A stretch of 64,000 nt of DNA from Calocera cornea HHB12733 (Eukaryota > Basidiomycota > Dacrymycetes > Dacrymycetales > Dacrymycetaceae): positions 108,076 to 172,075 of the forward strand of contig KV423973.1 of NCBI GenBank assembly GCA_001632435.1, written 5' to 3'. The notes beneath the pieces are model-generated. The model saw nothing but the letters and a program-made list of their open reading frames with translations. It did no database searches and was not told the origin of the DNA. Position numbers and translations under genes: made by a program. Position 1 is the stretch's first letter, and each line of letters starts with the position of its first letter. This document shows, in pieces, positions 57,754 to 64,000 of this stretch.

Positions 57754-60445
57754 GCGATTATCTCTGTCTCTTGTATTTATTGTTGTACGATAATCCGGTG
57801 GTAATGATGGATGTTATGTGGATTGTAACGCCCAGTCGAGTAGCCGTGTCTGCCCGAAGAGGCGTCGTTGGGGACTCAACGGTTTCGCCTCAGTACCTTT
57901 TCCCCACACGTTCTCATCGATGACATCGCGGCACCCTTACCGCATCGCAGATGTTCACGCTCCCATCTGCACATCCCACGCCGCCCCCCTGTCACTCGCT
58001 CTGCACAATGCCCTTCCTCTGTGGCGTATCACCCTCCGACTGACCGCCCTCCGCCCTCTCCCTGCGCATACACTGCGCGTAACCCGCCATGTCATCCACC
58101 TTCGTTTACGCCCTCGTCCTCGCCTTCTGTCGTGCCATCCTCAACGTCTTCTTTCGAGAAATAAGGTCCAGAGGGTCCTACAACATCCCAAGGACCGGCC
58201 CTCTCATCTTCGCTGCCGCCCCTCATCATAATCAGTTCCTAGACGTCATATTGGCAAGCGAAGTATGGAACGAGTCCCACCGGCATGTAGGCTTCCTGGT
58301 CGCAGCATCGAGCATGCGACAGCGCTTCATCGGGACCGTGGGTCGACTGCTCGGTGCAAGTGCGTCCACACACCGTTCAGATCTAACCACTTAAACTGAC
58401 ATGCTGCAGTCTCTGTCGAGCGTGCTCAAGACCTTGCCAAAGCTGGAAAGGGCGTGATCTATCTCGATGACGAAGATCCGACACTCGTCCATGGCGTAGG
58501 CACGAACTTCACCGCTCAGCTCGGTCCGAAAATGCAGATACTCCTCCCCAAGTCTGCTTTATCGGCTGTTGCCCAAGTATCAGAAGTGCTGTCCGACACC
58601 GAGGCACGCATCAAAAGCGTGTTCAGTATTGGAGAGGGGGCTGATGGGACGAAGAAGGTCAAGGACCAGGTTGCCAAGGCTAAAACTAGTGGCAAGGAAG
58701 GTCTGGATTATAAGATCATTCCTCACGTGGATCAGCATGAGATGTACGAGCATGTCTATGACCGGCTCAAGGAAGGCGGAGCAATTGGGATATTTCCGGA
58801 AGGTGCGCACGCTGGTGAAATCTGAACGGAAAGGTCTCATTCTCTTGCAGGTGGCAGCCATGATCGAACAGACCTCCTGCCTCTCAAGTCCGGCATAGCT
58901 ATCATGGCACTCGGTGCTATGGCCTCCGACCCGAATCTCAAAGTCAAGATAGTCCCGGCTGGACTTTCGTACTTCCATCCGGACAAATTTCGCTCTCGTG
59001 TGGTTATCGAGTTCGGAAAGGCGATGGACGTACCGCAGGAGCTCATCGACCAGTTCAAAGCGGGGGGCGATGGCAAACGGATTGCTTCGGCCAAGTTGCT
59101 CGAAATGATATATGACGGACTCAAGACCGTGACGGTACGAGCACCCGATTATGAGACTCTGCAGGTGCGCCTTTCGTTTAACACAGGCAAGTAACCACTA
59201 ACAGTTCTCCAGCTGATTCAAGCCAGCCGGCGGTTGTACAAAACGCCCGGTCAACATCTCACACTCAGCCAAGTTGTCCAGCTTAACAGACGGTTCATTG
59301 AGGGATACCTTCATTTTCAAGACGAGCCGCGGATCCAAGCGCTGAAGCGACGGGTAATCGATTACGAGCGCCAGCTGCTTGCCCTTGGTCTTCGAGACCA
59401 TCAAGTCGAGGGCGCGACCCGCGCCGCATGGAAGAGCCTAGCCCTTCTAATCTACCGAACTGGTCTGCTTCTCACTTGGGCGATCTTTGCGTTGCCTGGC
59501 GTCATTCTGAACGCGCCAATCTTCATGGTCGCATCGTACATGTCGGCAAAGAAGGCCAGAGGTGCGGGACTCCATTTCAGTTGCATGATTCCCACTCAAC
59601 CCTATCCAGAGGCACTTGCAAAGTCAGTCGTGAAAATTGCTGCAAGAGATGTGATAGGCACCTGGAAAGTGCTCATCTTCTTGGCGTTGGCGCCGATTCT
59701 TTATACCCTCTATGCTATCCTCGGGACATGTATCGCATATCGAGTTGGGGCGGAGACCCGGTGGATCCTCGCGACGCCCTTTATCACATGGGTAGTCGTG
59801 CCCGTCATCGGATATTGCGCGCTCAAGTTCGGGGAAGCCGGCATGGATGTTTTCAAGTATGCCCCTGCAGTATCTCGAAGAGCACCTCTGACCTTTATTG
59901 CGTAGGAGCCTTCGCCCCCTACTCCTCGCTGTGCTGCCAGGACACCACAAACGATTAGAGAAGCTCAAACAGACCCGGGCTGACCTCTCCAACGAAATAT
60001 CCTCTGTGATCGATGAATTCGGCCCGAAGCTGTACGGAAAGGACTTTGACCAGGTGAGTGATATATCATTTGTTCAGATGCTGCATTTTCATCTCCGACC
60101 CAGCGACGTATCGTCCCCCCATCCTCTGGTCCGCCTCCGGGTCAAGCCCCCAGTGTTGGTCGTCGCAAGTCAGGTGCCTCTGGTGTCGATGCGCAGGGCG
60201 AACTGCTCATTCATCCTATGACCTGGCTTGATGAACGCATTTTTGGATGGACGACGAGTACCCGGACCAGCTCAACCAACAGTCAGGAGACGAGCCGAGC
60301 AACATCGCCTGAGCACTCTGAAGATGAGGACGAACCGAAAGGCAATGGCGTGGTGGAGCGTGGTGATTGGGATGATGTTATAGGGACTTTGCAGGCGCAT
60401 GAGAAGCGTCGTGCCAGTCGCAATTACGCTCAGCGTTGAGTATGT
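57579..60445 (+). repeat. Segmental duplication, unit 1
   Basis: About 2.87 kb running from inside Rab exon 6 to just after the first acyltransferase stop. It is directly followed by unit 2, which starts with the same TCAAGCGAGGGG junction. Homology covers exons, introns and much of the flanks. Confidence 0.85.
58089..60439 (+). CDS. Glycerol-3-phosphate acyltransferase, Sct1/Gpt2 type, copy 1
   Basis: Exons 58089-58359, 58410-58802, 58851-59164, 59213-59561, 59610-59856, 59906-60053 and 60104-60439 give 685 aa. PlsC motifs: HHNQFLD (catalytic His-x4-Asp), RQRF, FPEGGSHDRTD (G3P-binding, across an intron) and IVPAGLSYFHP. Three hydrophobic segments in the second half fit an ER membrane enzyme, and the long insert between motifs is typical of fungal Gpt2/Sct1. 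It performs the first acylation of glycerol-3-phosphate or DHAP in phospholipid and triacylglycerol synthesis. The intron at 59562-59609 is stop-free here but carries a TAA in copy 2, which supports splicing. Confidence 0.94.
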
Positions 60446-60619
60446 TCAAGCGAGGGGTGTTTGATAAACACAATGTACTGTTACAGGATCCTCCTAGCGT
60501 GTTCTGCCCTCTCATCGCTCGGTACAGCCGTCATGAATCAAGCCAGCTCGCTCTGCACCGGGTTGACAGGACTATCGTTAGAGGCCGAGCCGAAGAAACA
60601 AGCCTATGGCTGCACATGA
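60442..60619 (+). pseudogene. Duplicated 3' fragment of the Rab gene
   Basis: Matches the last part of Rab exon 6, the final intron and exon 7 (57579-57753), through the terminal TGA and into the 3' flank. It has small indels and a changed splice donor, and no upstream Rab exons. It marks the left edge of duplication unit 2 and is not expected to be translated. Confidence 0.85.
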
Positions 60620-63427
60620 GTGATTATCTCGGATGAGCTGTCTCTTTGTATTTATTGTTGTACGATAACTGGGTGATAATGATGAATGTTGTGTGGATTT
60701 TCACGCTCAGTCGAGTCCGCGTGCCTGGCCGAAAGAGGCGCCGCTGTGAACTCAATGGTTTCTGTGGGCCCGATATAGATGCACTTGCCCCTTTCCCAAA
60801 TGTTCTCATCGATGGCATCGCGGCACCCTTGCTATGTATGTATCGAAGCGCCGTGCCCTTTCCCCACACGGTTTATTCAGTTCATTCAATGGCATTGCGG
60901 CACATACGGCCACCGCATACACTGTGTATGCCTTCAAGTTCCCATCTCCCCTGCGCACTCTGCCAGTGGCCGCTGTCACCTTGCTCTGTCCAATGCCCTT
61001 CGTCTCCGGTCTAGCGCCATCCTATTAAACTCCCCTACTCCTGTTCCTGCGCATAGCGACGCATTCGCCGCCATGTCATCCACCTTCGCTTACGCCCTCG
61101 CCCTCGCCTTCTGTCGTGCCGTCGCCAACGTCTTCTTCCGCGAAATAAGGTCCAGAGGCTCCTACAACATCCCAAAGACCGGCCCTCTCATCTTCGCTGC
61201 CGCCCCTCATCACAATCAGTTCCTGGATGGCATATGGGCATGCGAGCTTTGGAACCAGTTGCACCGGCATGTAGGCTTCCTCGTTGCAGCATCGAGCATG
61301 CGACAGCGCTTCGCCGGGACCGTGTTTCGACTCCTCGGCGCCAGTACGTCCACACTCCGCCGAGATCATCTCATCGGCTCTGACATGCTGCAGTCTCTGT
61401 CGAGCGTGCCCAAGATCTCGCGAAAACCGGAAAGGGTGTGGTCTATATCGATGAACAAGATCCGACCCTTCTGCATGGCGTAGGCACCAATTTCACCGCA
61501 GAGCTCGGTCCGAAAATGCAGATAATCCTCCCCAAATCGGCTCTATTCGCTGTTGCCCAAGTATCAGAAGTCTTGTCCGACAGCGAAGCGCGCATGACAC
61601 GCGTGTTCAGTATTGGAGAGGGCGCCGATGGAACGAAGAAAGTCAAGGACCAGGTTGCCAAGGCCAAGCATGGCGGGAAGGAAGGTCTGGATTATAAGAT
61701 CATTCCCCACGTGGATCAGCACGAGATGTACGAGCATGTCTATCACCGGCTCAAGGAAGGGGGAGCGATTGGGATATTCCCGGAAGGTGCGCACCCCTTG
61801 TGAGATTCCAAGGGACCACTGAGTTACTATTCTGTTGCAGGTGGCAGCCATGATCGAACAGACCTCCTACCTCTCAAGTCCGGGATAGCGCTCATGGCAC
61901 TCGGTGCTATGGCTTCCGACCCAAATCTCAAGGTCAAGATTGTCCCGGTTGGACTTTCGTACTTCCATCCGGACAAGTTTCGTTCTCGCGCCGTGGTCGA
62001 GTTCGGAAAGGCGATCGACGTGCCGCAGGAGCTTATCGACCAGTTTAAAGCGGGGGGGGATGGCAAACGGATTGCTTCGGCCAAGCTGCTCGAGTTGATC
62101 TATGACGGACTCAAGACCGTGACGGTGCGAGCACCTGATTATGAGACTTTGCAAGTGCGCCCGTCAATTAGGACAACCGAATAACGACTAACGGTCCTCA
62201 AGCTAATTCAAGCCAGCCGGCGGTTATACAAAACGCCCGGTCAACATCTCACTCTCAGCCAAGTTGTCCAGCTTAACAGAAGGTTCATTGAAGGATATCT
62301 ACATCTTCAAGACGAGCCACGTATTCAAGCGCTGAAGCCACGTGTGATCGACTACGAACGTCAGCTGCTTGCCCTTGGTCTTCGAGACCATCAAGTCGAG
62401 GGCGCGACCCGCGCCGCATGGAAGAGCCTAGCTCTTCTGACCTACCGAACTGGGCTGCTTCTCATTTGCACGAGCTTTGCGTTACCTGGCGTCATTCTCA
62501 ATGCGCCAATCTTCATTGTCGCATCGTACATGTCGGCAAAGAAGGCCAGAGGTGCGGGACTACATTTCAGTTGTAAAACTTCTACTTAACACTAATTCAG
62601 AGGCACTCGCAAAGTCAGTCGTGAAAGTTGCTGCAAGAGATGTGATAGGAACTTGGAAGGTGCTCATCTTTTTGGCCTTGGCGCCGATTCTTTATACCCT
62701 CTACGCGCTCCTCGGGGCATGTATCGCTTATCGAGTTGGGGCGGAGACCCGGTGGATCCTCGCGACGCCCTTTATTACATGGGTCGTCGTGCCTATCATC
62801 GGATATTGGGCGCTCCAGTTCGGAGAAGCCGGAATGGATGTTTTCAAGTACGTTCCTTATAACATCTCGAAAGGTAGTACTCTAACCCGTGTTGCGCAGG
62901 AGCCTTCGTCCGCTACTCCTAGGTGTGCAACCAGGACAACACAAACGATTGGAGAAGCTCAAGCAAACACGGTCTGACCTCTCCAACGAAATATCCTCTG
63001 TGATCGATGAATTTGGACCCAAGCTGTACGGAATGGACTTCAACCAGGTACGTAATACACTATTCGTTCAGGTATTGCATTTTCATCTCGGAAACAGCGA
63101 CGTACCGTCCCCTCATCCTCGTGTCCACCTCTGGGTCAAGCCAGCGTTGGTCATCGCAAGTCAGGTGCCTCTGATGTCCATGCTCAGGGCGAACTGCTCA
63201 TTCATCCTATGACTTGGCTCGATGAACGCATCTTTGGGTGGACGACAAGTACCCGGACAAGGCCAACCAGTCAGGAGACGATCCAAGTAACGTCACCTGA
63301 GTACTACGAAGACAGATACAAACCGAAAGGCAATAGCGTGGTGGAGCGTGGTGATTGGGATGATGTTATAGGGACTTTGCAGGCGCATGTGAAGCGCCGT
63401 GCCAGTCGCAATTACGCTCGCCATTGA
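60446..63427 (+). repeat. Segmental duplication, unit 2
   Basis: Direct tandem copy of 57579-60445. The 5' flank of the acyltransferase is about 120 bases longer than in unit 1, partly through an internal repeat around 60790-60950. Confidence 0.85.
61073..63427 (+). CDS. Glycerol-3-phosphate acyltransferase, Sct1/Gpt2 type, copy 2
   Basis: Exons 61073-61343, 61394-61786, 61841-62154, 62203-62551, 62601-62847, 62900-63047 and 63098-63427 give 683 aa. The seven-exon structure equals copy 1, with the first six exons identical in length. HHNQFLD and FPEGGSHDRTD are intact. Replacements relative to copy 1 are mostly conservative, and silent sites and introns have diverged more than the protein, so both copies look functional. 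The last exon is 6 bases shorter. Possible division of labour includes acyl-CoA preference or growth-stage expression, which sequence alone cannot show. Confidence 0.94.
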
Positions 63428-64000
63428 GCATGTTTGTACATTACAAGGGATTCGTCTCCCAATGGAACGCAGTGTACGAATACCCTCACCATGCTTCCAT
63501 TGGGCTAACCCAATTCAACCAGTCCTCTAACCGCTTGGTAGATTCTCCCTGTCTAGCTGGCTGCGCTTCCCCAACACTCTCAACATTCTCAGGGTGGCAC
63601 TTCCAGACCCTCATGGCAACCCTAACCCTCTTAAGGGTTGACTCTAACCCCACTACTTGCACTATCCTATAGTAGGTTTGGTAGAGTTACAGGTAGGATA
63701 GGGGGGTTTCTGACAGCAATCTAAGGCCCGGAGACACTCAGATTGGCTAGGGTTAGGGACAGGTGTACAGCCACGAGCATTTGCACTGTTAGCTTTCAAC
63801 ATGCTACACTGGTCCGTTCGGGCCGAAAATTTGCACAGACCTAGTGCATGTACACCCCTAGGCCTCTGCAAAAGCATTTAGCGATCCATGAGGAATTGAA
63901 GGACTTTTACTAGTAGACTATGTCAGACCATAGCTAAGAAGCAGAATCGCGCATATTGGCACAGCCACGAGGAGAAACTTGCGCGCAAGTTTCTCCTCGT
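63428..64000. other. Right-end intergenic region with inverted repeats
   Basis: No gene. It contains several short inverted repeats around 63640-63700, telomere-like CCCTAA or TTAGGG pairs at about 63619-63630 and 63747-63758, and the terminal palindrome. Confidence 0.5.
63967..64000. repeat. Perfect 34-bp palindrome at the window end
   Basis: Two 17-base arms centred on GCGC with no spacer. The right arm ends exactly at the window edge, so the palindrome may continue. It may be the start of a longer inverted repeat, a mobile-element end or an assembly fold-back. Confidence 0.9.

Noticed and set aside
1..64000. CRISPR arrays, bacterial operons, ribosome binding sites or rRNA genes
   Set aside because: The DNA is eukaryotic with spliced genes. 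No direct-repeat/spacer array or rRNA-like sequence was seen.

Overview
The window looks like nuclear DNA of a filamentous basidiomycete, most likely an Agaricomycete and plausibly a wood-decay polypore. It is GC-rich. Genes are interrupted by many short introns (mostly 45-60 nt), usually with GTGCGT or GTAAGT donors and CTGAC/CTAAC branch sites. The content is fungal: vacuolar carboxypeptidase S, a GH10 xylanase, class 3 lipases, CHY zinc finger, Gis2, Atg2, Pmt2 and Sct1/Gpt2-type acyltransferases. Gene models were built by hand from splice consensus and reading-frame continuity. Exon edges are predictions, but in nearly every model all intron phases close exactly.

Left part (1-12.3 kb): a tRNA-like dispersed repeat cut by the window edge, a UDP-glycosyltransferase, carboxypeptidase S, and a coiled-coil protein flanked by two paralogous short-chain dehydrogenases in inverted orientation. 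Next (12.8-17.9 kb) comes a repeat-rich island. Here a tRNA-like repeat has been split by a 2.97-kb DDE transposon, which itself carries a 346-bp TA-flanked MITE, and a decayed carboxypeptidase S copy follows.

Middle (18.3-28.2 kb): housekeeping genes (CHY zinc finger and Iws1/Spn1 from a shared divergent promoter, the 60S biogenesis factor Rlp24, an RS-rich protein), a second repeat island with another carboxypeptidase S remnant, and a small orphan gene. From 28.6 to 35.2 kb lies a cluster of secreted hydrolases: a GH10 xylanase with a broken duplicate, then two tandem class 3 lipases. An Ayr1-like reductase follows.

Right part (37.4-64 kb): Gis2-type zinc-knuckle protein and Atg2 (16 exons, 1,869 aa) from a divergent promoter, a secreted Cys-rich protein, a TENA/THI-4 protein, an RNase III-like protein that has lost its catalytic motifs but keeps a dsRNA-binding domain, a tandem pair of Rae1 mRNA-export WD40 genes, protein O-mannosyltransferase 2, a Rab4-like GTPase lacking the catalytic glutamine, and a 2.87-kb tandem duplication that gave two glycerol-3-phosphate acyltransferase genes and a stray copy of the Rab 3' end. 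The window ends on a perfect 34-bp palindrome.

The strongest points for follow-up are the nested insertions with an Asn in place of the transposase's first catalytic Asp, the tRNA-like repeat family, the Rae1 duplication, the acyltransferase/Rab duplication, the Rab switch-II change and the pseudo-RNase III.
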